Positions 25,617-35,107 of a DNA stretch of 54,726 nucleotides are shown piece after piece. This stretch comes from Myroides indicus (GTDB lineage Bacteria > Bacteroidota > Bacteroidia > Flavobacteriales > Flavobacteriaceae), in contig NZ_SOAG01000023.1 of NCBI RefSeq assembly GCF_004364575.1, positions 1,544-56,269 on the forward strand. Direction: 5' to 3'. The position numbers were made by a program, and so were the translations under genes. Positions within the stretch are counted from its first letter, which is position 1, and each line of letters begins with the position of its first letter. Below the pieces are notes generated by a model. The model saw only the letters and a list, made by a program, of their open reading frames with translations. It did no database searches and was not told the origin of the DNA.

Positions 25617-26150
25617 ATGGATATACAAGTTTTTGATAAAACCTTTATTCCTTTTATTTCTGAGCAGCAAATTCAAACAAGATTAAAGGAAATTGCCGAA
25701 CAGATTCTGCGAGATATGAATGGAGAAGTTCCCGTTTTTATAGGAGTATTAAACGGATCTTTTATGGTAATCTCTGATTTGGTAAAGCATTACAAAGGAG
25801 AATGCGAACTTAGTTTTGTTAAAATGGCATCTTATATCGGTACCCAATCAACTAATCAGGTTAATCAGTTATTGGGATTGGATATTGATGTTTCGGATAG
25901 AAGAGTGATTTTAGTAGAAGATATTGTAGATACAGGTAATACTTTGGTAGCTCTTAAAAAGTTATTTGATCAGCAGCAACCGAAAGAACTTAGAATCTGT
26001 ACGCTTTGTTTAAAACCTGATGCTTATAAAAAAGATATTCCGTTGAATTACGTGGCTTTTGAAATAGAAAATAAATTTATTGTGGGCTATGGAATGGATT
26101 ATAACAAAAGAGGACGGAATATACCTGAAATATATCAGATAAAAGAATAA
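25617..26150 (+). CDS. hpt: Hypoxanthine phosphoribosyltransferase
   Basis: A 177-residue purine salvage enzyme that joins hypoxanthine (or guanine) with PRPP. The PRPP-binding loop is at 97-110 (VILVEDIVDTGNTL), with the upstream flexible loop around VKMASYIGTQST and the C-terminal FIVGYGMDYN. It is the first gene of hpt-adk-obg; the gap to adk is 20 bases. It is placed beside the de novo purine genes purK and purE, which run in the opposite direction. Confidence 0.93.
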   Translation: MDIQVFDKTFIPFISEQQIQTRLKEIAEQILRDMNGEVPVFIGVLNGSFMVISDLVKHYKGECELSFVKMASYIGTQSTNQVNQLLGLDIDVSDRRVILVEDIVDTGNTLVALKKLFDQQQPKELRICTLCLKPDAYKKDIPLNYVAFEIENKFIVGYGMDYNKRGRNIPEIYQIKE

Positions 26151-26170
26151 TAATTAATATAAATAAATTA

Positions 26171-26746
26171 ATGATTGCAATAATCTTATTTGGGAAGCCA
26201 GGTGCCGGAAAAGGAACTCAGGCACAATTTCTTAAAGAGAAATATAATTTAACACATATTTCTACAGGAGATGTGTTCCGATATAATTTAAAAAATGGTA
26301 CAGATTTAGGAAAGCAAGCCAAGGTTTATATCGATAAAGGAGAATTGGTTCCGGATGAAATTACGATTGATATGCTGGCGGACGAAGTAGAGAAAAATAT
26401 GGATAAAGCGGGATTTTTATTTGATGGCTTTCCGCGTACTATAATGCAAGCCGAAGCGCTGGAAAAATTATTGGCAGAGAAAAAGATTGCTTTCGTAGGT
26501 ACAATCGGATTAGATGCCGACGATGATGTTTTGGTTGCCCGTATATTGGAAAGAGGTAAAACTAGTGGTCGTTCTGATGATCAGGATGAAGAAAAAATTC
26601 GAAACCGCTATATTGAATACAATGAAAAAACAGCTCCGTTAATTGCTTATTACGAGCAAAAAGGCAAGTATACATCAGTTAACGGCATGGGAACTATTGA
26701 AGAAATTACACAGCGATTGAGCAATGCAATAGATGTTTTAGTATAG
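26171..26746 (+). CDS. adk: Adenylate kinase
   Basis: A 191-residue short-form adenylate kinase. The P-loop is GKPGAGKGT (8-16), with DGFPRTIMQAEAL for the AMP site and a short LID (GKTSGRSDDQDEEKIRNR) without the zinc-finger cysteines. It catalyses ATP + AMP to 2 ADP in the cytoplasm. Second gene of hpt-adk-obg, 44 bases before obg. Confidence 0.95.
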   Translation: MIAIILFGKPGAGKGTQAQFLKEKYNLTHISTGDVFRYNLKNGTDLGKQAKVYIDKGELVPDEITIDMLADEVEKNMDKAGFLFDGFPRTIMQAEALEKLLAEKKIAFVGTIGLDADDDVLVARILERGKTSGRSDDQDEEKIRNRYIEYNEKTAPLIAYYEQKGKYTSVNGMGTIEEITQRLSNAIDVLV

Positions 26747-26790
26747 AAAACTTAAATTATTTTAAATTTGTTCAGCGAAAAATATAAAAA

Positions 26791-27792
26791 ATGACTGAAG
26801 GAAATTTTGTTGATTACGTTAAAATATACGTAGCTTCCGGAAAAGGAGGTAGAGGATCTACGCATTTACACCGCGAAAAATTTATAGAAAAAGGCGGACC
26901 GGACGGTGGAGACGGCGGAAGAGGCGGTCATGTATATATTGTAGGAAACGAAGGTTTGTGGACGTTATACCATCTAAAGTTTGCCCGTCATATAAAAGCA
27001 GGGCATGGAGGAGATGGGGGGAGTTCCAGAAGTACTGGAGCAGATGGTGAAGATAAAATTATAGAAGTTCCGTTAGGAACAGTGATTAAAGATAAAGAAA
27101 CCGGAGAGATTCTGTTTGAAATTACAGAACACGGCGAGAAAAAGATTGTAGCTAAGGGCGGTAAAGGCGGTTTGGGTAACTGGCACTTCAGAAGTTCAAC
27201 TAATCAAACGCCTCGTTATGCTCAACCGGGATTGGCGGGGGAGGAACTTGACGTTATTCTCGAATTAAAAGTTTTGGCAGATGTGGGGTTGGTAGGTTTT
27301 CCAAATGCTGGAAAATCAACTTTATTGTCTGTGCTGACTTCGGCAAAACCCAAAATTGCAGATTATCCGTTTACAACTTTAAAACCAAATTTAGGAATTG
27401 TATCTTATCGGGATTTTAAGTCGTTTGTAATTGCTGACATTCCCGGTATTATTGAAGGCGCAGCAGAAGGGAGAGGTCTTGGACATTACTTTTTACGCCA
27501 CATAGAGCGAAATTCAACATTGCTTTTTATGGTTCCTGCTGATGCAGACGATATCAAAAAAGAATATGAAATTTTAGTGGACGAATTGCGGAGATATAAT
27601 CCTGAAATGCTGGATAAAAACAGATTAATTGCCATTACCAAATCTGATATGCTGGATGAGGAGTTAAAAGCTGAGTTAAAACAGCAGTTAGACAGTGATT
27701 TTAAAGGCATAAATTATATATTTATTTCTGCCGTTTCCCAACAAGGACTTACCGAACTTAAAGATAAGCTTTGGCTGATGTTGAATGAGTAA
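26791..27792 (+). CDS. obg: GTPase Obg/CgtA
   Basis: A 333-residue ribosome-associated GTPase needed for 50S assembly and stress control. The N-terminal Gly-rich OBG domain ([29 protein letters not shown]) is followed by the G domain with GFPNAGKST (169-177), [14 protein letters not shown] (216-229) and the TKSD guanine motif. It lacks a C-terminal OCT extension, as is usual in Bacteroidota. The last codon and the stop lie within a perfect 58-bp palindrome. Confidence 0.95.
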   Translation: MTEGNFVDYVKIYVASGKGGRGSTHLHREKFIEKGGPDGGDGGRGGHVYIVGNEGLWTLYHLKFARHIKAGHGGDGGSSRSTGADGEDKIIEVPLGTVIKDKETGEILFEITEHGEKKIVAKGGKGGLGNWHFRSSTNQTPRYAQPGLAGEELDVILELKVLADVGLVGFPNAGKSTLLSVLTSAKPKIADYPFTTLKPNLGIVSYRDFKSFVIADIPGIIEGAAEGRGLGHYFLRHIERNSTLLFMVPADADDIKKEYEILVDELRRYNPEMLDKNRLIAITKSDMLDEELKAELKQQLDSDFKGINYIFISAVSQQGLTELKDKLWLMLNE

Positions 27793-27839
27793 TCGAACTT
27801 AAAACTGATTAATCAGTTTTAAGTTCGATTACTCATTCA
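27782..27839. repeat. Perfect 58-bp palindrome spanning the obg stop codon
   Basis: Arms of 29 bases (27782-27810 and 27811-27839) are exact reverse complements with no spacer. The left arm includes the last coding bases of obg and its TAA. It could fold into a very strong hairpin and end transcription, but no T run follows. Alternatively it is an inverted-duplication scar, because the right arm simply repeats the end of obg backwards at the edge of a debris region. Confidence 0.9.
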
Positions 27840-28498
27840 CCCTTCAGGATCTGCAAATGTTGCTAAATAGCCCAATGCAAAAGCTATTGGATATTGGTGA
27901 AAATGTGAAAGAGATTGAAGAAACGTATCATAAGAGAGATAAAAGGATAAATAGATTAATTGGAAAACTGGATGTAGATGCTTGTTTTTTAGTTCTTATA
28001 AAATTGAGAACCTTTTTCCAAAACCAGTAAATAAAAAAGGACTTTCGAGAGAACTTATTTATTTTTTTTAAAGCTCAGGAGTAATGGTTAAGCTATGGGC
28101 AAACAGCTATCTGTGACAGCAGAACCTTGGGAATTGGATAAGATTTATTAAAAGAAATTGCGACTAAGAGACTATTAAAAGCGGGTATCGTTTGTTTTTT
28201 TGATTATAAAGCAAACAAAAAATGAAAAAACGTTTATCTCTCGTCTATGTATTACGAGAACAGGTTTAAATTTAGAGGCTATAAATTTTTAGATGACGGT
28301 TCGCCTAATGATAAAATAGCTTGGCTTACGCAGCTCAATTGGGTGCCTTATGAATAATAAATAAAGACTATGAAGGTTTTCCCTATTTTTACAGATGAAA
28401 TTCTGTGTCAGCATTTAAAAGTTGTATTTTCAAAAGGTATGATGGCTTAGCTGCATGTTAGAGGGGATACAGCAATGGATTTACAAAATTAAATATTA
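27840..28498. other. Debris region after obg with small broken frames
   Basis: No intact gene. Open fragments can be read: 27856 onward (MLLNSPMQKLLDIGENVKEI...), broken by a frameshift near 28010 after which VNKKGLSRELIYFF continues; a fragment ending WLTQLNWVPYE near 28354; and MKVFPIFTDEILCQH from 28371. They look like several decayed small genes, perhaps former immunity genes; no family is recognised. Confidence 0.45.
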
Positions 28499-28580
28499 AC
28501 CCACTGTGCATTTTAAATAATGCTAGTTTTAGTATTATTTATATTCCTGTCAAAGATAAATTTGTTGATTTACTGAAGTG
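28499..28580 (-). mobile_element. IS982-family element remnant (one end only)
   Basis: The sequence matches the IS982 end at 54479-54550: the shared terminal repeat ACCC..TGTGCATTTTAAATAAT is followed inward by the transposase C-terminus. On the minus strand it reads INKFIFDRNINNTKTSII then stop, against INKEYFNRNINNLKVCII in the other copy. Only ~80 bases survive, so this is a dead end of an old insertion. Confidence 0.7.
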
Positions 28581-28706
28581 AAATTTTATAAAATTTCTAA
28601 AATTCTCTCGTACTTTGCTGTAAAGTTGTGCACTAAGATTTAGGTTTATAAAAAGAAAAAAGTCATTCATTATACTGACAATAATTAAATTTTGTAATGT
28701 TTCGGA

Positions 28707-28924
28707 GTTAGTAATGGCACAAAGCTTTCCTCAAAAGCTAGGGCAGCTATCAATGTAGATAATACAATTTCTGAATTATACGCAGGAGGAAAAATATTAG
28801 GTAGTGGATTGTCTTACTTAAGTAAAGAGTTTACTGTTGAGACTGGTGGTTTAAAACAGTAGATTAGAACAGGATCCTTTTATAGTATTGAAGGAGGTTT
28901 TAAAACTGTTAGTAATAGATGCGA
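28707..28924 (+). pseudogene. Displaced fragment of toxin module 2
   Basis: Translates to SNGTKLSSKARAAINVDN, then ELYAGGKILGSGLSYLSKEF, then a TAG in place of the Trp codon of toxin 2 (LKQW), then IRTGSFYSIEGGFKTVSN. From 28771 it is nearly identical at base level to 1933-2070 of toxin 2. Upstream it has a different leader, so it may derive from a sister toxin. It has neither constant repeat nor tail. Confidence 0.8.
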
Positions 28925-29043
28925 AAGCCCTTATTGGCTATATTTCCGGTATAGATAATATATTTGAGTTAAAAAAATACAGAAAAGCGTTTTTGTTATA
29001 ATGGTAGACAAGTATCTTTGACGGTTCTTAATATAAAGTCATT
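28925..29043. other. Debris between toxin fragment and DUF3050 gene
   Basis: A short open stretch (AKALIGYISGIDNIFELKKY) without a start and then stops; unrecognised. The promoter of the next gene must lie here. Confidence 0.3.
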
Positions 29044-29823
29044 ATGAATTCCATAGCCGAAATAAATATCGCCATTCACACATTAAAAGACCAATTGATT
29101 CATCATCCGCTGTACAGAAAGATAGAGACAGTAGAACATCTCCGGCTTTTTATGCAGACTCATGTCTATGCCGTATGGGATTTCATGTCTTTATTAAAAG
29201 CTCTGCAATCACAGCTTACCTGTACTGGTAGTCCATGGTTTGCTTCTCCTAATCCTGAGGTAAGGTATTTAATTAATGAAATTGTTTTAGCAGAAGAGTC
29301 TGATCTTGCGCTGGATGGAAAGCGATTGAGCCATTTTGAAATGTATGTGCAGGCTATGAAAAAGAGCAACACGAATCTAGAGGAGCTTAATCGTTTTCTG
29401 GATTCTGTTAAATCGGCAGATGTTTTTACGGCTATACAGACAAGTAATCTGCACGTTTATATAAAAGAATTTTTAGATTTTACTTTTAAAGTCATTCAAG
29501 GCGGAAAATCCCATGAAATAGCTGCTGCCTTTACTTTTGGCAGAGAAGATCTCATACCCGGTATGTTTACAAAATTACTCAGAGAGTTTAAAGAAAAATT
29601 TCCAATCGTAGATTTGTCAGAACTGGTTTACTATTTTGAAAGACATATTGAACTGGATGCGGACGAACACGGTCCAATGGCTTTTGAGATGGTCAATTGT
29701 CTTTGTAATAATGATCTCTTAAAATGGGAGGAAGTCCGTATAGTTGCAGAAACTTCCCTGCAAAAAAGAATAAAGCTTTGGAATGCAATAGAAGAATCAA
29801 TCGACAAAAACAATAATTTGTAG
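29044..29823 (+). CDS. DUF3050 family protein (heme-oxygenase-like fold)
   Basis: A 259-residue all-helical protein matching DUF3050: HPLYRKIETVEHLRLFMQTH, then VYAVWDFMSLLKALQ, then INEIVLAEESD, then ERHIELDADEHGPMA. His and acidic residues recur at positions expected for metal binding in heme-oxygenase-like diiron enzymes (H40, E84-E85, H97, H201, D205-D207, H209). An oxidase or oxygenase role is inference; no substrate is known to me. Single gene between a debris region and a long AT-rich spacer. Confidence 0.8.
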   Translation: MNSIAEINIAIHTLKDQLIHHPLYRKIETVEHLRLFMQTHVYAVWDFMSLLKALQSQLTCTGSPWFASPNPEVRYLINEIVLAEESDLALDGKRLSHFEMYVQAMKKSNTNLEELNRFLDSVKSADVFTAIQTSNLHVYIKEFLDFTFKVIQGGKSHEIAAAFTFGREDLIPGMFTKLLREFKEKFPIVDLSELVYYFERHIELDADEHGPMAFEMVNCLCNNDLLKWEEVRIVAETSLQKRIKLWNAIEESIDKNNNL

Positions 29824-30531
29824 GGAATAAGGCGAAAAGACTATATCAAACGCAATGTATACGAAATAAAATTAATGTTTAATTGTATCAGTTGACAAGC
29901 AATCGGCTTTTGCTCAAATACAATGCTGAAAACCCAAACGAGAGGGTTTATATAAGATCCAGAGAGACTTGCTTTTGAATTATACCTTATTTTTAGTGTG
30001 GAACAGGTTAATAATATATTGTTATTAACACAAGTTTATGTGTTTGTTAAATCCAATTTTTTTAGTAGAATTTTAATATAACCACCTTCTTTTTATTGAA
30101 AATATAATTATTTTTTTAATAATATATTTATTATTAGTGATATATTTTGATTTTTTTATTCCCTCCACCCTTTTGAGTAATATGTCTTTGCAAATTAGTC
30201 TATTATGGTACGAAGTTTGATTTTTGTTGAAAATATCTTTATTTGCATAGAAGAATTAATACTATTTGTAATTATTCTATATCTATTTTAAATTTATTGC
30301 TTTATGATATTGTAATTGTGTTAAAATTATTTTGTACTTTTAAATTATATGTCATTTGTATTGTTATATTCATGTGTAAAAGTTAATTTTTTTTGATTGA
30401 TTTATAAAGAAGAAATAAGTTGATATATATCAGTTTTGTAAAAATAAGAAACATATAATTTTAACGTATAAATCTATTAAATATCTGATATAGATATGTA
30501 ATTTAAATAACTAATTAAAATAAAGTATAAA
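29824..30531. other. Long AT-rich spacer upstream of sdhC
   Basis: About 700 bases with no coding frame. A weak hairpin (aaaccc/gggttt near 29936-29955) has no T run. The region must contain the promoter of the sdhCAB cluster, but no exact TAnnTTTG box stands out. Confidence 0.4.
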
Positions 30532-31191
30532 ATGAGCACACTTTTACGTAAGATTGTAATGGCGGCAACCGGATTGTTTTTGTGTTTTTTCCTATTGATA
30601 CACTGTTTGGGAAATACACAGTTATTTATGGAGCCTGAACAAGCAAGACTTAGCTTTAATGCCTATTCGCATTTTTTAACCGGAAATCCTTTAGTTAAGC
30701 TGATTTCTTATGTCTTGTATACCTCTATCATAGGTCATGCGGTTTATGCTTTACTAATTACCGCAAAAAACAAAACGGCAGGAGGAATTTATAAAAAAGA
30801 TAACAGAGGGAGAGCCAGCAAATGGTACAGCCGAAATATGGGAGTATTGGGAACCGTCGTTTTAATTTTTCTTGTACTTCACTTTCAAAACTTCTGGTAC
30901 GTGTACAAATTCGGTGAGATTGGTATAGACGCCAATGGTAATAAAGATCTGTATACTGTGGTGGTAACTGCTTTTCAGCAATTGTGGTTAGTCATTATTT
31001 ACGTCACCGCCATGATTGCACTGTGTTATCACTTAATCCACGGTATTGCCAGCAGCGTAAGAACACTGGGTTTGTTTCACCCAAAGTTTGTGCGTTGGGT
31101 TCATGCTTTTGGCGTTGCTTATTCCGTACTTATCTGCGGTGGCTTTGCAGCCATGCCTGTTTTTATTTACATCACTAATCTTAATAGCTAG
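30532..31191 (+). CDS. sdhC: Succinate dehydrogenase/fumarate reductase cytochrome b subunit
   Basis: A 219-residue membrane anchor of the single-subunit, di-heme type (type B) found in Bacteroidota and in Wolinella FrdC. It has five hydrophobic helices with His residues suited to axial heme ligation (LIHCLGN; IGHAVYA; LVLHFQN; CYHLIHGIAS). It anchors SdhAB at the inner membrane and passes electrons between SdhB and menaquinone. First gene of a five-gene cluster; 6 bases before sdhA. Confidence 0.93.
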   Translation: MSTLLRKIVMAATGLFLCFFLLIHCLGNTQLFMEPEQARLSFNAYSHFLTGNPLVKLISYVLYTSIIGHAVYALLITAKNKTAGGIYKKDNRGRASKWYSRNMGVLGTVVLIFLVLHFQNFWYVYKFGEIGIDANGNKDLYTVVVTAFQQLWLVIIYVTAMIALCYHLIHGIASSVRTLGLFHPKFVRWVHAFGVAYSVLICGGFAAMPVFIYITNLNS

Positions 31192-31197
31192 TCAGTC

Positions 31198-33117
31198 ATG
31201 AAATTAGATGCAAAAATTCCTCAGGGACCGTTAGAAGAAAAATGGTTAAACTATAAAAAAACAGCTCGTCTAGTTAATCCTGCCAATAGAAAAAAACTGG
31301 ATGTAATTGTTGTAGGAACCGGCTTGGCAGGCAGCTCTGTCGCGGCTTCTTTAGGAGAGATGGGGTATAATGTAAAGTCTTTCTGTTTTCAGGATACTCC
31401 GCGCCGAGCGCACTCTGTAGCAGCACAAGGAGGAGTGAACGCTGCAAAAAACTATAAAAATGATGGAGACAGCGTCTATCGCATGTTTGTCGATACATTA
31501 AAAGGAGGAGATTTTAGAGCACGCGAGGCAAATGTGTATCGCCTGGCAGAATGCTCTCTCAATCTGATAGATCAGGCAGTAGCTCAGGGAGTTCCTTTTG
31601 GCAGGGAATACGGAGGATATTTAAATAATCGCTCATTCGGCGGTGTTCAGGTGAGCAGAACTTTTTATGCCCGAGGGCAGACGGGGCAGCAATTGCTATT
31701 GGGTACTTATCAGGCGCTAATGCGTCAGGTAGATAAAAAAACTGTTGCACTGTATTCTTCTCACGAAATGCTGGATTTGGTAGTGATTGACGAAAGAGCC
31801 AGAGGAATAATCGTCCGCAATCTGGAGACTGGAGAAATAGAAAAACATGCCGCTCATGCTGTAGTATTGGCGACGGGAGGTTTTGGCAAAATATATTACT
31901 TATCTACTTTGGCAATGGGCTGTAACGGCTCTGCAATCTGGAGAGCCCATAAAAAAGGAGCATTCTTTGCTTCGCCCAGCTGGACACAGATTCACCCGAC
32001 TTCACTTCCTCAATCAGGAGATTATCAGTCTAAATTGACGTTGATGTCGGAGTCTTTGCGCAATGATGGTCGTATCTGGGTACCTAAAAAAGCAGAGGAT
32101 ACCAGAGAAGCTAATACAATTCCGGAAGAAGAAAGAGATTATTACTTAGAACGACGTTATCCTGCATTCGGAAACTTGGCACCACGGGATATTTCCTCTC
32201 GTGCAGCAAAAGAACGCATTGATGCCGGACATGGAGTAGGACCACTTAAAAACGCTGTTTATTTAGATTTCTCTAAAGCGATCAAAGAGCAAGGACAAGC
32301 AAAAATTGCAGAGAAATACGGAAACTTATTCCGTATGTATGAAAAAATAACCGGGACTAACGCTTATAAAGAACCCATGAAAATTTCGCCTGCTGCCCAT
32401 TTTTCTATGGGCGGACTATGGGTAGATTACGAATTAATGACTACTATTCCGGGGTTATTTGCGTTAGGAGAAGCAAATTTTGCCGACCATGGTGCTAACA
32501 GGTTAGGAGCCAATTCCTTGCTCCAGGCTTCGGTAGACGGGTATTTTATTGCGCCGTATACGATTGCTAATTATCTGGCAGATCAAATCAGAACAGGCAA
32601 GATTTCTACAGATCATCCGGAGTTTGAAAAAGCAGTAAAAGAGAACAAAGAAAAAATAAATAACCTGTTACGTATTAAAGGAAGTCGATCGGTGGACTAT
32701 TACCACAAAAAGCTGGGTAAGCTGTTGTATGATTACTGCGGTTTAACCCGAACTGCTGAGGGGTTGACTTATGCAATCGAAGAGATTAAGAAATTGAGAG
32801 AAGAGTTTTATAAAAATGTCTATGTTCCGGGGGAAAACGATACGATGAATGCCGAATTGGAAAAGGCAGGTCGCGTGGCAGATTATTTGGAGATAGGCGT
32901 GTTAATGTGCTATGATGCTCTGACGAGAAATGAATCATGTGGAGCTCATTTCAGAGAAGAATTCCAGACGGAAGAAGGAGAAGCGCAGCGCAATGATGTT
33001 GATTTTCAGTATATCTCTGCATGGGAATGGCCGGGCTCGCTAGAGCAAGAACCTATTTTGAACAAAGAAGAGTTAAAATTTGAATTTGTACAACCAACTA
33101 TCCGTAGTTATAAATAA
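31198..33117 (+). CDS. sdhA: Succinate dehydrogenase/fumarate reductase flavoprotein subunit
   Basis: A 639-residue flavoprotein. The FAD Rossmann motif is [15 protein letters not shown]72 in [11 protein letters not shown] is the residue for covalent FAD attachment. The dicarboxylate site includes THP-type HPTSLP and [28 protein letters not shown] is the late FAD motif. It interconverts succinate and fumarate on the cytoplasmic face with SdhB and SdhC. Whether it works mainly as oxidase or as fumarate reductase cannot be told from sequence; the neighbours (porin, dicarboxylate carrier) suit either. Confidence 0.95.
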   Translation: MKLDAKIPQGPLEEKWLNYKKTARLVNPANRKKLDVIVVGTGLAGSSVAASLGEMGYNVKSFCFQDTPRRAHSVAAQGGVNAAKNYKNDGDSVYRMFVDTLKGGDFRAREANVYRLAECSLNLIDQAVAQGVPFGREYGGYLNNRSFGGVQVSRTFYARGQTGQQLLLGTYQALMRQVDKKTVALYSSHEMLDLVVIDERARGIIVRNLETGEIEKHAAHAVVLATGGFGKIYYLSTLAMGCNGSAIWRAHKKGAFFASPSWTQIHPTSLPQSGDYQSKLTLMSESLRNDGRIWVPKKAEDTREANTIPEEERDYYLERRYPAFGNLAPRDISSRAAKERIDAGHGVGPLKNAVYLDFSKAIKEQGQAKIAEKYGNLFRMYEKITGTNAYKEPMKISPAAHFSMGGLWVDYELMTTIPGLFALGEANFADHGANRLGANSLLQASVDGYFIAPYTIANYLADQIRTGKISTDHPEFEKAVKENKEKINNLLRIKGSRSVDYYHKKLGKLLYDYCGLTRTAEGLTYAIEEIKKLREEFYKNVYVPGENDTMNAELEKAGRVADYLEIGVLMCYDALTRNESCGAHFREEFQTEEGEAQRNDVDFQYISAWEWPGSLEQEPILNKEELKFEFVQPTIRSYK

Positions 33118-33128
33118 TACTAAAGTTT

Positions 33129-33881
33129 ATGAAACTGCATTTAAAAATCTGGAGACAAAAAAATCGCAAAGCACAAGGAAAGCTTGTCAACTATACTTTA
33201 GAGAATGTAAATCCGCATATGTCATTTTTAGAGATGCTGGACACGTTAAATGAACAATTAATTCAAAATAAAGAAGAGCCTGTAGAGTTTGATCACGATT
33301 GCAGAGAGGGGATTTGCGGACAATGTGGCGTGGTAATTAATGGTAATGCGCATGGACCTTTAGAAAATACGACTACTTGCCAATTACACATGCGCGAGTT
33401 TAAAGATGGAGAAACTGTATTGATTGAGCCTTTCAGGGCAAAAGGTTTTCCCGTGAAAAAAGATTTAAAAGTAGATCGAAGTGCTTTTGACCGTATTATA
33501 TCTGCCGGAGGTTATGTGTCGGTCAATACCGGACAAGCACCCGAGGCGAATTCAATTCCGGTGTCGCATGCCATAGCTGAAGCCGCTTTTGATTCTGCTG
33601 CCTGTATAGGTTGCGGTGCCTGCGTGGCAACGTGCAAAAACGGGAGCGCAGCTTTGTTTACATCGGCTAAAATCACTCAGCTGGCAATCTTGCCGCAATC
33701 ACAGGAAGAGAGAAAGGAAAGAGCCTTGAACATGATTGCGCAAATGGACAAAGAAGGGTTTGGTCACTGCTCTAATACAGAAGCGTGTGAAGTGGAGTGT
33801 CCGCAAGGGATTTCGGTATTAAATATTGCCCGCATGAATTATGAATATAATCGAGCGAGCTTTTTGAAGTTTAAGAAATAA
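33129..33881 (+). CDS. sdhB: Succinate dehydrogenase/fumarate reductase iron-sulfur subunit
   Basis: A 250-residue ferredoxin-like subunit. All three clusters are present: [2Fe-2S] ligands C58, C63, C66 and C84; [4Fe-4S] C159, C162, C165 and C169 (CIGCGACVATC); [3Fe-4S]-type C214, C220 and C224, with the last Cys group ending in CPQG. It links SdhA to the heme subunit. Eleven bases after sdhA and 11 bases before the porin gene. Confidence 0.95.
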   Translation: MKLHLKIWRQKNRKAQGKLVNYTLENVNPHMSFLEMLDTLNEQLIQNKEEPVEFDHDCREGICGQCGVVINGNAHGPLENTTTCQLHMREFKDGETVLIEPFRAKGFPVKKDLKVDRSAFDRIISAGGYVSVNTGQAPEANSIPVSHAIAEAAFDSAACIGCGACVATCKNGSAALFTSAKITQLAILPQSQEERKERALNMIAQMDKEGFGHCSNTEACEVECPQGISVLNIARMNYEYNRASFLKFKK

Positions 33882-33892
33882 AATGAAAATAT

Positions 33893-35083
33893 ATGCATAC
33901 ATTTTATAGCAGTTTAAAAGTGAAAATAGCAATAGCAGCAGGATTGTTTTGCTATGTCATATCGTTGGCGCAAGAAGTGAAAAACGATACCGTTATGGTG
34001 TTTGAAGAAAAAGTGATTCTGCATCCGGAGCCTCAGAAATATCCGCAATTTAAAGTTGGGGGAGTTTTTCAGACCCGTTATTTGAACAACTTTAAAAAAG
34101 GAGTGGATATAGACGGATTACATCATTCTGGGGAGAGTGGCACAAATAATTCTTTTGACATTAAAAGAATGCGCGTGTCTATGAATGCAAAAATCACAGA
34201 AAATTTAGAAGTGACCACACTTGTTAACTTAGCGGATTTTAAAAATAGCGATGTCAGCACCAAGGTATTGGAAAATGCTTATGCTAAATATACTTTTAGC
34301 CGTTATTTGCAGATAACGGTAGGTCAGTTCAGACCCTTGTTCGGACTGGAAGAAACCTATCCGGTGGATATTGTAAAATCAATTGACTATTCTAATTCGT
34401 ATTATTTATTTGGCAATAACGGCTGGATGAGCTTTCAGGTAGGAGCTGCTCTTACAGGGAGTGTCAATTTGGGAAGTGTGCCGATGAGCTACGGATTTTC
34501 GGTCATGAACGGAAACGGGAAGAACAAGACAGACAATGATGACGGCAAACACTATTCGAGTAGGTTGCTGTTTAATTTAAACCGGCAACACGATTTTAAC
34601 GTGGGGTTTAGCGGAGGTATCGGAGAAGTGCAGAAACAAAATGTATATGCTGTAGGTATAGAAGCTGCCGCTAAGTTTCCGATTGGAGAGCGCTGGTGTT
34701 TTGACTTTCAGACAGAAGCTAAGCAAGGCACAAACCACGATGCTTTTTTTAAGTTAAAGCCGGAAGAACAATTGCTCGGCAACTTGGATGATTATGTGAT
34801 GAAGAGTTTTTACATCGTGCCTAATATTCGTTATGAAATAGGTCGGAAACACTTTCAGGCAATAGAATTTGCGTGTCGTTATGAATACCTTGATGCTGAG
34901 TCAAAGGTAAATTCAAATGCTCGCCAGACGTGGGTTCCGATGTTTAGTTTAGAGTTTTTAAAAAATTATGGTGCTCGCATCCAGCTTGGCATGCAGATTG
35001 ACAATTACAAAAAAAATATAAAAGATTCAAAAATATACAATTCAAATCTGGCATTTATTCAGTTGCAATGCAGATTTCAATAG
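33893..35083 (+). CDS. Outer-membrane porin (OprO/OprP-type)
   Basis: A 396-residue protein with a signal peptide (cleavage around LAQ, residue 26) and alternating beta-strand sequence ending in a C-terminal aromatic (QLQCRFQ). The strand FKVGGVFQTRY at the start and QITVGQFRPLFGLEETYPV, the constriction-loop type motif, match phosphate-selective porins OprO/OprP. In this context, after sdhCAB and before a dicarboxylate carrier, it more likely brings organic acids through the outer membrane; that substrate is inference. Confidence 0.85.
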   Translation: MHTFYSSLKVKIAIAAGLFCYVISLAQEVKNDTVMVFEEKVILHPEPQKYPQFKVGGVFQTRYLNNFKKGVDIDGLHHSGESGTNNSFDIKRMRVSMNAKITENLEVTTLVNLADFKNSDVSTKVLENAYAKYTFSRYLQITVGQFRPLFGLEETYPVDIVKSIDYSNSYYLFGNNGWMSFQVGAALTGSVNLGSVPMSYGFSVMNGNGKNKTDNDDGKHYSSRLLFNLNRQHDFNVGFSGGIGEVQKQNVYAVGIEAAAKFPIGERWCFDFQTEAKQGTNHDAFFKLKPEEQLLGNLDDYVMKSFYIVPNIRYEIGRKHFQAIEFACRYEYLDAESKVNSNARQTWVPMFSLEFLKNYGARIQLGMQIDNYKKNIKDSKIYNSNLAFIQLQCRFQ

Positions 35084-35107
35084 TATCACCCCTAAGATAT
35101 AAAAACG

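Noticed and set aside
29936..29955. Hairpin in the spacer before sdhC as a terminator
   Set aside because: The stem is only about 6 bp and no T run follows; the DUF3050 gene ends more than 100 bases earlier.
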